Below, piece after piece: positions 17,098 through 28,627 of a stretch of DNA of 28,784 nt. Source of the DNA: Saccoglossus kowalevskii. Lineage: Eukaryota; Hemichordata; Enteropneusta; Harrimaniidae. Each line of letters begins with the position of its first letter. Position 1 is the stretch's first letter. The stretch covers positions 457,513 through 486,296 of the forward strand of contig NW_003128862.1 of assembly GCF_000003605.2 (NCBI RefSeq), in the 5' to 3' direction. The notes below the pieces were generated by a model. The model did no database searches, was not told the origin of the DNA, and worked only from the letters and a program-made list of their open reading frames with translations. Position numbers and translations under genes: made by a program.

Positions 17098-19623
17098 TTA
17101 TTTTCGCATCGACAGGGATGAACTTTTAGTGGCTCTGCCTGCATAGCCTGCTTTTTCTTTTCCGGGTTTCTGGCTTGGGTTGTTACCGGCATTGTAGCTG
17201 GTAGGATAAGTTTTCCTTGTCATTTTACCCTCGTATTGATTTCCCCCTTGTGTGTAGTATTTTTCACAACAAAGTAACAAAACCCGGCCACATAACTTAA
17301 TCACTTGTTGGTTTTGTTGCGTCACCTTTCCAACTGTATTTCGCTTCCCTAATGCATGTCGTGGTCATTTTATGCTTTATCAATGCCGCCGGTTTTGTCT
17401 CTTTGTTTTTCGAGGCGACTGTGCAGTGGTTATAATCAGAATTTACCTGCATAGAACCCGCATCCAAAAAGCTTTTTTTGCCGTAGTTCGTGCGGGTTTT
17501 TTGCCTTGAAGGCGTGTGTTTTTCCTCCATGCTGCTCTTTTCTTACACATGTTAAGCAAGTAGTGATATTGTTCTTTTCCCAACTGTAGAACATTATCGT
17601 TATTCCTCCAGGTTGCACGTTCCCAGTGCTTGACATTGATGTCATCTGGTGGCCCAAGGGTTTTCCATGTTTTTACGAAGGGTCTTCTACACACAGAACA
17701 GACTTTTACTTTCGGATGTTTTCCTAGCAAGTCAATATGAAATGCAATATTATTACTGCCAATGGTTATGGATACCTGATTTCACAATTTTTACACCAAC
17801 AGGTTCTCTAACTGTAGAAATGATGGTGACATTTTCTCTAACTTGCCGATGACGCACTGTTCCCCCTTTTTTCCCAATATGTTGCTGTATTTAAACCATT
17901 GAACCCAAATTGCACTAATACATTAGTAATTGATTCCCCCCTTTTAGTATTATACGCTAAAATGAAATCCTCGAAATCACCCTTCATTTTTGAAGCTGCA
18001 ACAACATGAGAACAGATTTGTTTTGCCTTGAATCCAATACAACCCCACACTTTATTTCCAGAATCACAAGTATACTTTCCCACATATTTTCTTTGTACCA
18101 AATGGGGAGTACTTTCTTTTCCCATGTCAGCAACGAAAAAATCTCCATCTTGAAATGCTGGTTTCATATTGTTACTTTTAATCAGGTGCTCAGCTTTTGC
18201 TAACATGGAAGAAACTTCCTTCTTACTAATGCCATTTATTTCTAAACTTGGCAATGGCTCAGACCTCATATCATACTTTTCATCTTTATTTTGTAAGTCT
18301 CTATCTTCTAGAATCTCAATGACCCATGCTTGACCATAGAATTTTTTCTCATGACATTGTTTATGCTGAAGAAACCGCTGTAAATTTTGTAAAACTACCA
18401 AGACATTTAAAGTCTCCTTCACCAACAAATGCTGCTCTCACCAATTCTTCCTGTTTATCATAAATGGATTGCAGTAATGTTATGAATTCTGGTAGCTGAT
18501 TAGCCCTCATACTTCACCTTGCGTTTGATCATGGCATTTAAACTCTCAGACTGGTTAGTTGTAAAGGACTTCTTTACACTATTCCTAACATATTTTATCA
18601 TTGAACTCGTCATGTATGGCAATACTGTATGAAATTGTGGTACTAACACACTATGTTGCATATACGGATACTCACGTTCATTCCACTTCACTTGTAAACT
18701 CTCTGTGAGAGCATGAAATTGATCTGCATCTTTGGCATCAACTAAGCCTTCCTGATAATGTTCTCCTGTCTGAACTCCAAATATATCTGACAGTATTATA
18801 GATTTTTCCCTTCTAGAAATATTTAACTTGAGCAGTTTACCTTTCTATGTTTTTTCTACTATGGGGGAAGCATCTGAGATGATCACTATATGAAAATACT
18901 GCACTGAATGCACTAGATAACGCCTCTTCACCATCCGATCCAAAACATTTCAGGGCAGCAGTCTTATTTTGCGAAACTATGCCAGATGCTAAATCCTTCT
19001 GGATGAGTGTTTGTTCTGATATTTAGAATTCCTGGGTTTGTATAACATGTCGCTGTCAGATTCCAAGGTCAAAAAAGTTGGGTCTATGGTTAGAACTGCA
19101 TTGTCTGGTCTTGGAGCACAACAAAACCTTTCCATTTCAATAAACGATGTTGCATTTCCAAGCACACACATTGGTTTTGGTGCAGCCTCTACTCGCTGGA
19201 TAAATGCCTTAGATGGTTTGTTCATAGAGACTTTGCAAGTTTCCATTACATTTGCTAATATATCCTACTCATTCTTTTGTTCACTTCTGTACCTAAAATT
19301 ATCCACTTTTTTGTAATTCCTGGGCAATGTTCCAGATGATTTTGCTGCAAGAGTTCATTAGAAAATGTTGACATCACTTCTCTTTGTGTCTGTGTCTCAC
19401 ATTTCTTTTTAAGCTGACTACGAACACTTGGTGCAGTTTTCTTATAAGGCTGAAACAACTTTTTTGCGTTGTCATGTGCTGCAACTGGTCACTCGTGCTC
19501 AATCTCGTCAAAATAATAATGCAAGAGACACTTGACCTGTAACTGCCATTGTCATCAGCCAGTATGTCTTCTCCAACTAAAGTTAAATTAACAACTAGCA
19601 TTTCTATCCAATCCTTGTTTGTG
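17098..19623 (-). pseudogene. MULE (Mutator-like) transposase with SWIM-like finger, decayed
   Basis: Motifs of an animal MULE transposase occur in the right order in several minus-strand frames. First are LTLVGEDILAD and GSYRSS (19601-19535). Next come FQPYKKTAPSVRSQLKKKCE (about 19456-19400) and the catalytic-core start ATSFIEMERFCCAPRP with IDPTF (first Asp at 19082-19084). Then FGSDGEEALSSAF (Asp at 18934-18936) and HLRCFPHSRKNI, the MULE 'HL.C..H' block. EYPYMQHSVL and TTNQSESLNAMIKRKV follow (18680-18500), then LPEFITLLQSIYDKQEELV. The SWIM-like finger has W.C..F near 18040, then C-S-H (His codon 18006-18008). Last is a C-terminal CSVCRRPF with GPPDDINVKH zinc block (17700-17620) and a basic tail. 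MULE enzymes cut and move DNA elements with terminal inverted repeats. At least five frame changes and stops (for example 18500 and 18840) make this copy inactive. Terminal inverted repeats were not found. Confidence 0.82.
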
Positions 19624-19734
19624 TTTGTTCACATATTATGTTTGATTTCTCCATTATGACGCCAATACAAAAATGAAAAAATGCCAAGCATGGGAGCATC
19701 ATTACATATAAATACATTTCAAATTTTAACTTAC

Positions 19735-19844
19735 ATTATCTCTTTCTTTACAGCAGTCGCTATTAATTTCCTAGCAGGATTTGACTTCTTTTTTACTGGA
19801 GGTGTATTCTCATGGCTTGAAATCTCATATATGAGGTCATCAAT
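19735..19844 (-). CDS. Exon with consensus splice sites, basic protein
   Basis: The acceptor is aattcattgcag (ending at 19845) and the donor is the perfect GTAAGT (19734 downward). The frame is open throughout and reads IDDLIYEISSHENTPPVKKK, then SNPARKLIATAVKKEI, starting in phase 0 and leaving two bases. It directly follows, in phase, the exon at 20556-20619. The Lys/Pro-rich sequence with a possible nuclear signal (VKKKSNPARK) suggests a nuclear protein. It could be the 5' part of the MULE gene or a separate host gene. No frame lesion is seen, unlike the neighbours. Confidence 0.6.
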
Positions 19845-19859
19845 CTGCAATGAATTAAG

Positions 19860-20555
19860 TTAGTGTAAATGAACTGAAGCAGTTTTAACTTATCGACATA
19901 CGCGATTTTTTTAACCATGTAAATTTGGTATCTCATCGACACACTCAGTCGTTGATGTGTTAAGATAATGCACGTGAAAGCAAACATTATCCTCTGAACC
20001 TCTTGCAGAAAAGACTAAATAATACCTCTAACTGAATCATACACATGTCACTGATACTAGTGTATTCATTAGGAAACTATTACAGTATTTAGTCTAACAG
20101 TCTCCTTACTTTGCCTAGCTGAACTCTTATTTCAGGTAGTGTGCTACCATTCGTTTTTTTCTCGTACTTACAAAATACTTTCAGAAATAATGTTTCCATT
20201 TATGTCAAATAAAATAAAGGTTGACTGTTCCCATTCAAATTGTCCATTGACTCCTATGGAGAAAATGATATTCCTGTATCCAATGTTTTGCATGGTAACC
20301 ATGGCTGAAAACATTATATATAGTATTGAAGATGTTTATGGGAAAATTTTCATTTTCTGGATCATACATTATTTCAAAATACGTAATTATATTGAGCTCA
20401 CAATGCCTGATGAATTATGAGTAGATGCATATTGATTTATTTTGTACAAAATTTGGAATAAAATATTGACATTTATTTGTCACCCCATGTTTGGGTTTTG
20501 AATGGTAGCATTCTTCGTTAATTAAGCTAACTAACAAATTTGACCTTTATTTTAC
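19860..20555. other. Intron between two exons
   Basis: Gene-free sequence lies between the acceptor at 19845 and the donor at 20555. The open frame at 20139-20420 (plus) has no domain and a hydrophobic, A+T-driven composition, so it is not called. Confidence 0.45.
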
Positions 20556-20619
20556 CTCATCATTAGCTACTTGAGCTGACATACTAGTACTTGACTCCTG
20601 GTTCTTTTTCTTCTTAGAT
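20556..20619 (-). CDS. Upstream exon, Lys-rich
   Basis: The acceptor is tatatgacag (ending at 20620) and the donor is GTAAAAT (20555 downward). After one codon-completing base the frame reads SKKKKNQESSTSMSAQVAN and DE, ending in phase 0, which matches the phase-0 start of the next exon at 19844. It is basic, then Ser-rich, probably a disordered region with a nuclear signal. No family is recognised. Confidence 0.55.
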
Positions 20620-22790
20620 CTGTCATATAATTTGTAATTTGAGTAAATGCAACAATTCTCGAATGTACATATATAATGAATAATATAATTAGGTTAAATA
20701 ATGAAGCAGGTAATACAATTATATGAACACAAACTATCATATGTCCATTACATTGACATAAATCAAAATTACTTTTTTTTCAAGCCTTGAGGTTTCAGTT
20801 TTACCCCAGATTCCTATTGAGCAATAATTTAAATAGTACAGATTAATTTCTACACCTCTGACAGTAGCATGTGCAAGCCAAAAATACTAATTAACCAGTT
20901 GCAATGACATTTACCTTGTTTGTCTACAAAAACATTAAATTGCATATTAGGCTCTTATTATTGCACTAATAGAGGAAATAAAGTTATATGGGATAGGATG
21001 CTGAACTATACACCAGCGCTTACAGATTCTGCTGACAGTAGAGTTTCAGTAGTACTTAATCAAAAATAGGCCAATGCCTGACGTTCACCGGCAAATGGAT
21101 CATTTGACTATAGTAGATGTTGTCAATAGCATTTTTACTGAATTTTAAAAACCAGTTGAAAATTTAGACGAAATAAAAAGTGTTATTAGCTACATTTTGT
21201 CAGATGAAAATGTTCAAGTCAATAGTTAGACTGGAATGGTTGCAATTAAGGCATATAAAACATGGAGTACTGTGTAAATACAGTTAAATTGTGGGAAACA
21301 CTAGTCAACTTGATTGGACAGTTCATAAGCAAAGGAGCTGCTCCAATGTGCTGTCTGAATACCAAATAAAGTAACTATATAGTGAATATGAAAGGAATCT
21401 GACTAAAAATTTTGAAGAATTTTTCAAAATTAATGTTTTTAACCAATTTGCAGAATTGTTGGCGGACTGTATTCTCATGGACAAATCTTCATCTCCTACC
21501 CCTAATGTACCTTCACACCAAAAACCAAGTCCAACGGTTCAGCCGTTTTAGAGAAGAAATCGTCCGAACACTGCATGATTCCTACAAGCTCATTGGTCCG
21601 ACAGTTGATACTTTCTATGTATGTGTACCTTGTTCATTTAGCTCTGTTTACATTATCTACTGCAAGGATCATTCAATAAATCTCACATTTGATTTCAGAG
21701 TTGCATGACCACATTCTATGCAGATAGCGGAGCTATTTCAACCGGCAGGTCACTTGTTAAAAGTTTGTTGACTTTTTTCTGACCCGTCGTTAGCGCCACA
21801 CTATCATTTTGGTAAATGCATCCTAAAGAACTAAGTGCAATTGATATGCATATATGCTATAAGCCACTAAATTCGCTTGTATAAAGTTGAGGCATACTGC
21901 TTCACAATGTAGTTTTATAATCACAGTCACAAGCATAATCTCTCACCCCCATAGAAATAGATGGCAAAACTCACTGTTTCCACTGCCATCAAATACAGGT
22001 AATATATAAATAATCTGATAAATAAATAAATACTTGCAGCATTATTAAAGAAGACAGTTTTAGAGAGAGAGTTTGAATCTACAGTGAATGATTTATATTG
22101 AGAAAGGTAGGTATAGGTCATTTGGGTCAATGTTGGAAGGGGTCAATGTCAGATGCCTAGAGCTTTGGCGATTGAAAGATACACCAATGTTGAATTTCTT
22201 AAATTGAGCTTGGGCGAGGTTAAAGGTCAACCGGGCACATTGGAGCTTTCAACTAGAATTAGACAATTGTTTTGGTCATTTAATAGTGTGAAAGACTCAT
22301 GGACACTCGTCACCACTACATCCCCCCCGTAGACAACAAGTGGCAGAGAAGAAGCACCATAATGTAAAACATTTCATCATCGGGGCAGGTCAATAAATTA
22401 TCTAATATATCAACATTATTTTACAGGTTTAGTGGTAGAAGTACATGTACACTCTTCATGATAAGTCCCCCCCAACATTCATCAACAATAGGCATAAATA
22501 AACAGCTTTGAAATGTGAATAAATGTAAATCTGGCATTTCGAAGAACCTCAGCAAAACACAACAAGCATTGAGAATGCACAGTCCCCGTTCTGATTTTTT
22601 AGGCCAAAGTCCATCACCAGCTGTGAACTAGTTCTATATTGATATTAAACGGATAAGTCTTTGCTGGTAATTTGTTGTTATGGGCCAAGCAGTTTTTTGT
22701 TTAATCACTATTAACAGGATTAGAAATTAATGATTTTATGTCAAAATCGATAGATTGACCGTCATAATAAATCAATCACCAATTAAATTT
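20620..22790. other. 2.2-kb interval with repeat fragments, no gene
   Basis: No supported coding sequence. The open frame at 21412-21708 overlaps an interspersed-repeat phrase ('aagtccaacggttcagccgttttagagaagaa', about 21526-21557) that is widespread in marine invertebrate genomes, so it is not a gene. A 'ggtcaatgt' phrase repeats near 22124-22150. Confidence 0.45.
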
Positions 22791-22794
22791 AGGT

Positions 22795-23375
22795 ATGTAA
22801 CATGCACCTGTAATCCAATAAGTATGATAACCATATCAAGTTTGATTGAAAATGCTTCAGTAGTCTTTGAGAAGCAGGTCGGACACATACAAATGATGAT
22901 TGAACAATTCTACGTAAAAAAATTGACCGATTGGTGGCCATATTGAATCGGATCATCAAATAAATGTAGGTACTAATCTATCCGTTGGTACACTATATAT
23001 GTACTAAGAATAAACACAATTGGTCAATGTTTTCCAGTGAAACTGGCTTGGACACCTTAACAATCAAAATGGCCGCCTATCGGCCATATTTGTTCGAATC
23101 TCGAAAAAAATGTGACATGAACCTGTAACCCGTTAAGTATGATCACCATATCAAAATTGCTTCAGTAGTCTCTGAGAAACTGGTCCGAACACGTTTGACA
23201 CCAAAAAATAGCAAAATTTGCATCCAAAATGGGCCATTTAGAAATCCACCATGCATAACTATACCATTACGTGTTGTTTTTGTGTGAAGTTTCCAGAAAA
23301 TCTGGCAATGCATATCAGAGATATGGCTCAGAACGGACAGACGCACAGACAGACGAAACAAACCCATTAACATTG
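22795..23375. repeat. Roughly 315-bp interspersed repeat, two tandem copies
   Basis: The phrases 'acatgcacctgtaatccaataagtatgataaccatatcaa' (22799) and 'acatgaacctgtaacccgttaagtatgatcaccatatcaa' (23114), each followed by 'gcttcagtagtctYtgagaa', mark two copies about 315 bp apart. 'ggccatatt' motifs lie between them. The array ends in 'aacggacagacgcacagacagacg' near 23332-23356, the same kind of CAGA tail as the array at 12780-13680. Confidence 0.75.
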
Positions 23376-23444
23376 GACCTATAAAGTTGTCGGCACAATT
23401 TTCTATATGGTTATTAATATATTACATTACACAAATATACTCAC

Positions 23445-23656
23445 AGACACGTATTTCTGTGTGATAAAATGGATGACGTCTTTGATGTATGCTGAATGAT
23501 ACGAGTACTTGGACATGACATGACTTCTTAGCTGTTGCGTGCTGAATAGGCAGAATGCTTCGAAAAGATGGTCTATCAAGATCTTGTTTGGATGTTGAAA
23601 CAACACAGATAGGCGAAGAAGGTGGAGTAGTTGAAGGACTTGCAGAAACAGGTGAC
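23445..23656 (-). CDS. Candidate Ser/Pro-rich exon
   Basis: The acceptor is cttacatgtag (ending at 23657) and the donor is the strong GTGAGTATA (23444 downward). One frame is open across all 212 bases and reads SPVSASPSTTPPSSPICVV, then SFRSILPIQHATAKKS, which looks like a disordered region. A second frame is also open, so the frame is not certain. It lies on the same strand as the exons at 20556-20619 and may belong to the same transcript. No domain. Confidence 0.35.
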
Positions 23657-23744
23657 CTACATGTAAGATTCCAGATTCTTCCGCAAAACATCCAAGTAAA
23701 GGGGCTGACAATTTTGAATGATGCAAAAAATAGTATTATTTAGT

Positions 23745-24730
23745 ATTATTTTATGAACTTGGGGAAGAATGTGTAACGTGAATGGCCCTTATATATGAGT
23801 CTCGCATCCAGGTTATTATTCACTTGCAAATTTGTAGACACCAATGAACAACCTGCCAAACTGGTCAACGGAGCAAATGAACAGCACAAGATTTGGTGTC
23901 AAAACCGACTAGCCAGGAGTTCAGAATGACAGTCCAGAAATGACATCATAGCATCACCATGTGATATTGATAAATAGAATATACTTAAAGCATTTTTAAT
24001 TTAACAAGTTGAAGATACATTTATGTATACTACCTTTTGTAACATCGTACCAACTGTTGAATCTGATCAATTTGCTGGAAGTTATGAACAAGAAATTGCA
24101 TTACACGGTCCCTGTGGGTTATTGGGTTTTATTCCATGCCTAGTCACCTGACGGATTGCGCACTCTCTAGTCTGATTTCTGTAAGCCCACACCTACCTCT
24201 TTATCTTTATGTAGATGGAAACATGCCACAATTGTTTTCATATGCAGATACCTGGTCAAAGTATGTATCAAAATTGAAAAAAAAGGCTGTATAAAGATTG
24301 TCATGATTGCTGAATATGATGGAAGCATGTAGATATGCACACTTGCTCACATTTAAAATAGAAATCCCCGGAAAAACTAAAAAAAAAAAAAAAAAAATAC
24401 AGACTCCCAAATGTTCCATCGCTTTGTCGTCTCACAGGTCAGTGGTCAAAACATAATTGCCATTGAATCGTACACCATGTATACAATAATTTATTATTAT
24501 TTTTATTTAGGTAAATATATGTACTTGATACCTTATTTGGCAGTCACAACTACAGAACCATTTTTTCATCTAGATCAACAATATTTGAAATTACTGTTCA
24601 TTTTACTACTTTTACATTTACTAACCTACCTGCAACAAAAGATTAATTCTCATTAGTTAAAAACTGATATACTAAGACAATTACAACTTGCTGTTTTAAT
24701 ATCGTTTTAGCCTTGCCTTATAAAGCATAG
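23745..24730. other. Gene-free interval
   Basis: No supported gene. A poly(A) run lies at about 24379-24397. The open frame 24411-24656 (plus) is Tyr/Leu-rich from A+T bias and shows no domain. Confidence 0.4.
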
Positions 24731-24734
24731 AGTA

Positions 24735-25329
24735 TTGGTAGACGAAAAAAAAAGATGCTACTCAAAAAAAGAAAAAAAGATCATTGTGCCAGAAGAGAAA
24801 CTGCAAATCAATGTTTCTGATGCTGGTTCGGATGTTAGCAGTGAAACTGTTGATAACAGTTTATCCATGCCACTACCAGAAACAATGTTATGCCATAACT
24901 TGGATATGCTTGTTTCAGTGGCTTTGTCATATAATTTTCTCAGAATCTCAGAATCATAAGGAAATTACAGAAGGTATGACATCTACAGTTGGTACTGAAA
25001 ACAGAGAATATTTGCATTGGCAATCCTGACGAAAACTATGAGGATATTGCAAAAGCAAGACATGGCATTTTTACTGGTACTAAAAAAAGACAGAGAATGA
25101 GACTGGGAGACGGGAAGATTTCATTTTCCAAATCAGACATGGAAAGGTGTATGTGACGACCCTTCATGCTTCTAACTGTGAATTCGTGTTCATGAATGCT
25201 GAGAGTTGTAGCTGCTGCTTGGACTTTAGAAACAAATTGTCTGCAATTCTCAGTAAGAATAAGAGAAAGTTTAGCTGTGATGATAAACAAAGAGTACAAG
25301 CAAGTAGCAGCGTACCGTATCTTTTCTAA
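24735..25329 (+). pseudogene. Repeat-associated protein with GNPDE block and Cys-pair zinc motif, decayed
   Basis: Three plus-strand frames carry parts of a protein type that recurs in many invertebrate genomes as mobile-element or repeat ORFs. The first (24735-24957) starts MVDEKKRCYSKKEKK and VPEEKLQINVSDAG, a charged N-terminus. The second (from 25004) reads ENICIGNPDENYEDIAKARH and GDGKISF, the conserved GNPDE block, and stops at TGA 25154-25156. The third (25147-25327) reads VTTLHASNCEFVF, then C.CC..FRNKL, the family's 'NCE....C..C..YR..L' zinc-like motif. Two frame changes and stops separate the parts. The rest of the protein is missing: the next DNA is the tandem duplication. Function unknown; family recognition is from motif wording only. 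Confidence 0.5.
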
Positions 25330-25357
25330 GGTCTATGATTCAACTTATAATTTTGTT

Positions 25358-26438
25358 GTCGATATTTCGACTACAGGCGAGTATACTCAATCTTTTCTAG
25401 ACTCATCAAAATCACCTCTTGGTTTTATACTCCGGAACATTTTGTTTATCTTTCACTGATTATTATTACGAACTACAATAATATGCATTCTAGATTTACT
25501 TATCCTGAGTAAACATTATGAAACACGCCACGTCAGCAATTGGTAATCCCTTTGTAACGTCTCACTCTCCTATCACACACCCACTGTGCTACTTATATTC
25601 AGCAAATAATAAATTTATTGTCTGATATTCCTCATTAATGCGAGATGGCACTAATTTTTATTTTGGCAATTTAGTTTTATCTTCAAAATGCAATGGCCGG
25701 GTATATGCTATACAAAACGTTCTCCTATGTTAGCAACCTGAACAAATCCACATCAGCAGTTGATACATTATTGATGATTTTTAACCTTTTTTCATCCCAA
25801 ACCAACAGTGCATTGTTGCTCTATGGTGCTATGTATTGTGACGGGCTTTTAATCTGTATTTTGACATTTCAGTTTCATATCCTTTGTATCTCCATCACAG
25901 AAATTTAACGAGTGGGTATATGCTATCTATAAAATATGTTGTCCTGAATAAACATCCTGAAACAATCCACGTCAGCAGTTGATACAATGTTGATGATTTT
26001 TCACATGTTTATCTCAAACCTACAGTGCATTGTTGCTTTGTGTTCTGATGGTTGGCTTGTGTTATGCTGTGTGCATATGATTACATTCGTACGCCAACAC
26101 GACTTGCTGATACAATTTATTTTGTTTAATCTGCCTGCTATTTTTGTTAAGTGCAACCTCATATCCTCCGATCCTCGTTATGGTGAGAGGATAGACATTC
26201 TGATTTTTCTTTCATTTTTTTTATTTTATTTTAATTTCATTGCCACCTTCCCTCGTTCTTGAAAACACTAATTATAATGCATTTTAGATATATTATCGCT
26301 CTTGGTGCGCACCCTTAAAATAAGCTAAGTGAGCATTGCCAATTCCACAGTGACCTCTAAACTATTAAATTCCACACCAGACGTAATAAACTGTAGTCAA
26401 TTATAACACTTTGTTGCTATATTCAATTTATATTTCTG
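25358..26438. repeat. Segmental tandem duplication, copy 1
   Basis: This is the first head-to-tail copy, starting at 'tatttcgactacag' and running to the same phrase at 26443. It shares with copy 2 'gtaatccctttgtaacgtc', 'cacccactgtgcta', 'gcaacctcatatc' and 'cactaattataatgcatttt' in order. Compared with copy 2 it lacks about 370 bp after the first 110 bp and has an extra internal duplication (25700-25833 resembles 25919-26040). It contains no gene; its open frames are hydrophobic and A+T-driven. Confidence 0.85.
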
Positions 26439-27697
26439 TTGCCGGTATTTCGACTACAGCTAAATGTAAATCAGATATGCTCAATCCTTTCTAGACTCAT
26501 CGAAATCTCCCCTCGGTTGTACTCTGGGATATTTTTGTTTGTCTTTCACTGATTTTACCATGCTTGGTAATGCATTTTCCGTGTTGTCATGTTGAACGGA
26601 TGAAGTTGGTATATGATAATGGCGAAACAAACATCGCCGAAAAATGGTATACAACTCGTTAGTACATACTCACAGACACTAGTGTGTGTATGTCGGTGAA
26701 TGTGCAGAATATTGTGTTATACCCACCTTGGGTGGTGGTATGTTAACACATATACACAGATAGAAAATGAAATTAATAATTAATGGAACTGATAATACAC
26801 TCTAGTAAAATTATCTGTCCAACGAATTCCTTTTCAATGTAATTGCCATATTGTGCCTTCGCTTGTGAGATGTTTTTTTTAATTTTATTTTTCACAATTT
26901 AGTTTCAGTTTTCTATCTCATGCATATTCTAGATTGACTGTTATCCTGAGTAAACATTATGAAACAGCCACGTCAGCAATTGGTAATCCCTTTGTAACGT
27001 CTCACTCTCCTATCACACACCCACTGTGCTATTTATATTCAACGAATAATAAATTCATTGTCTGATATTCTTTGTTAATGTGAGATGGCACTCATATATT
27101 AATTTGGCAATTTAGTTTCATCTTTTTATCTCTCTATCACAAAAAGTAATAGGTATATGCTATACAAAACGTTCTATGTTAGCAGTTGATACAATCTTGA
27201 TGATTTTTTACTTTTTTATCTCAAACCTAAAGTGCATTGTTGTTTTGAGCTATGTTGCTATGCATTCTGATGGTTGCATTGTGTCACGTTAATGTGGTGC
27301 ATTGTGTTATGCTGTGTGCATATGATTTCATATGTACACCAACATGACTTGCTGATACATTTTATTTTGTTTAGTATGAATATCACCATTTTATAAATCT
27401 GCCTGCTATTTTGGTAAAGTGCAACCTCATATCATCCGATCCTCGTTTTGATGAGAGGATATACATTCCGATTTGTTTTCCATTTTCTTAATTTTAATTT
27501 CATTGTCACCTTCCTTCTCTCTTGAAAACACTAATTATAATGCATTTTAGATATAGTATAAGTCAGCAGTTGTCAATCTCATAGTGACTTGTATACTATT
27601 CAATTCCACACCCTTTGTAATAAACTGTTGTCAGCTAGCGCCTCAATTTTTGAGCTATATATAACATTTAGTTGCTATATTCCACTTACAATTCTCT
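26439..27697. repeat. Segmental tandem duplication, copy 2
   Basis: This is the second copy, starting 'gccggtatttcgactacag'. It holds a segment absent from copy 1 (about 26560-26930, including 'gatgaagttggtatatgataatgg' at 26600), then the shared body from about 26930. It ends at the start of the partial third copy. Non-coding. Confidence 0.85.
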
Positions 27698-27880
27698 TGC
27701 CGGTATTTCGACTACAGTAAGTATAAATATGCTCAATCTCTTCTAGACTCATCAAAATCTCCCTTGGTTGTGCTCCGGGACATGTGTCTATTTTTCACTG
27801 ATTTTACCCTGCTTGATATAATGTATTTCTGTGTTCTCATGTTGAACCGATGAAGTTGGTATATGATAATGGCAAATTAC
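27698..27880. repeat. Segmental tandem duplication, partial copy 3
   Basis: The start of the unit appears again (gccggtatttcgactacag, then 'ctagactcatcaaaatctccc') and ends after 'gatgaagttggtatatgataatgg' at about 27873. The array stops here and different sequence follows. Confidence 0.8.
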
Positions 27881-28268
27881 CCTATAGACTAGTGTACATC
27901 TATTAGGAGATAGGCGAATAATTTGGAAATGTAAGAAACTTCAAAATAAACCATTTGGTTGACCACTTCGCCCTACATCAACATATTTAGCGAGCTGATC
28001 ATTGAATACATAAATATAATAACAAGTGACGTCATGAATGACAAACGCGCCCTCAACGTGCAATAATGGTATATCTTATGTTTATTTACCAAGCGTAGCG
28101 CTCTCTTGTGTACATTATGTTAATTAAAAAAATTGCTCAATTTAATTTTGGGTAAATGGGTTTTTGATCATTCAAACAAGCTCTGCAATTCAAAATAGTG
28201 CTTTGCTGGTAATATTGGTTCTAAATATACAATTTACATAAACACGCTATTGTTCTGTTCCCTCACAG
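27881..28268. other. Upstream region or 5' UTR intron of secreted-protein gene
   Basis: Gene-free DNA ending in a polypyrimidine tract and CAG (tctgttccctcacag, ending at 28268), a good acceptor placed two bases before an ATG. This suggests a 5' UTR intron whose first exon is further upstream; no promoter element could be identified with confidence. Confidence 0.35.
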
Positions 28269-28627
28269 AAATGAAGCGAATGTCTGCAATACGAGTGTTG
28301 GGATTATTGGCTGTTGTGTATTGGTCCTGCACGGTGCGTTGTAGTATTTGAGTAATTGTGTATTATAGTATTAGGTTATCATAGTGGGACTGATTTAAAT
28401 ATTTGTATATATAATTCCGCAGAGACTCTAAAATACGAAAATGTATACAATGCCTTGGTGTGAAATCATTTTATGTATATCAAAGGAGAAATTTGAGAAC
28501 TGGTTCACCACTAATGTAAGTAACAGGCTGGTGTGAATGTAGAACCACCCGCAGAAAAACCCTGCTATCAATGAAATCATTGACGCTTATAACCAGGGAG
28601 TGGGAGAACGTGGAAATCTTACTAAAA
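28269..28627 (+). CDS. Secreted protein, first coding exons (partial)
   Basis: Exon 1 (28269-28333) follows acceptor ccctcacag and has ATG at 28271. It encodes a classic signal peptide: KRMSAIR, then the hydrophobic core VLGLLAVVYW and SCT. The donor is GTGCGT at 28334, phase 0. Exon 2 (28555-28627) follows acceptor cacccgcag and reads KNPAINEIIDAYNQGVGERG, then NLTK, with an N-glycosylation site NLT. It ends at donor GTAAGA, phase 1. The two exons join in phase with no stop, over a 221-bp intron. The product would enter the secretory pathway. The rest lies outside the window and I do not recognise the family. Confidence 0.55.

Noticed and set aside
21412-21708. 98-residue plus-strand ORF
   Set aside because: It runs through a common interspersed repeat phrase and shows no domain.
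23427-23726. 99-residue minus-strand ORF in the frame alternative to the Ser/Pro-rich exon
   Set aside because: No domain or better splice phase; kept only as an alternative frame for the candidate exon.
25196-26262. Hydrophobic plus-strand ORFs in and before the duplication, resembling membrane proteins
   Set aside because: Composition follows A+T bias, frames are not conserved between the duplicated copies, and no start or splice context supports them.
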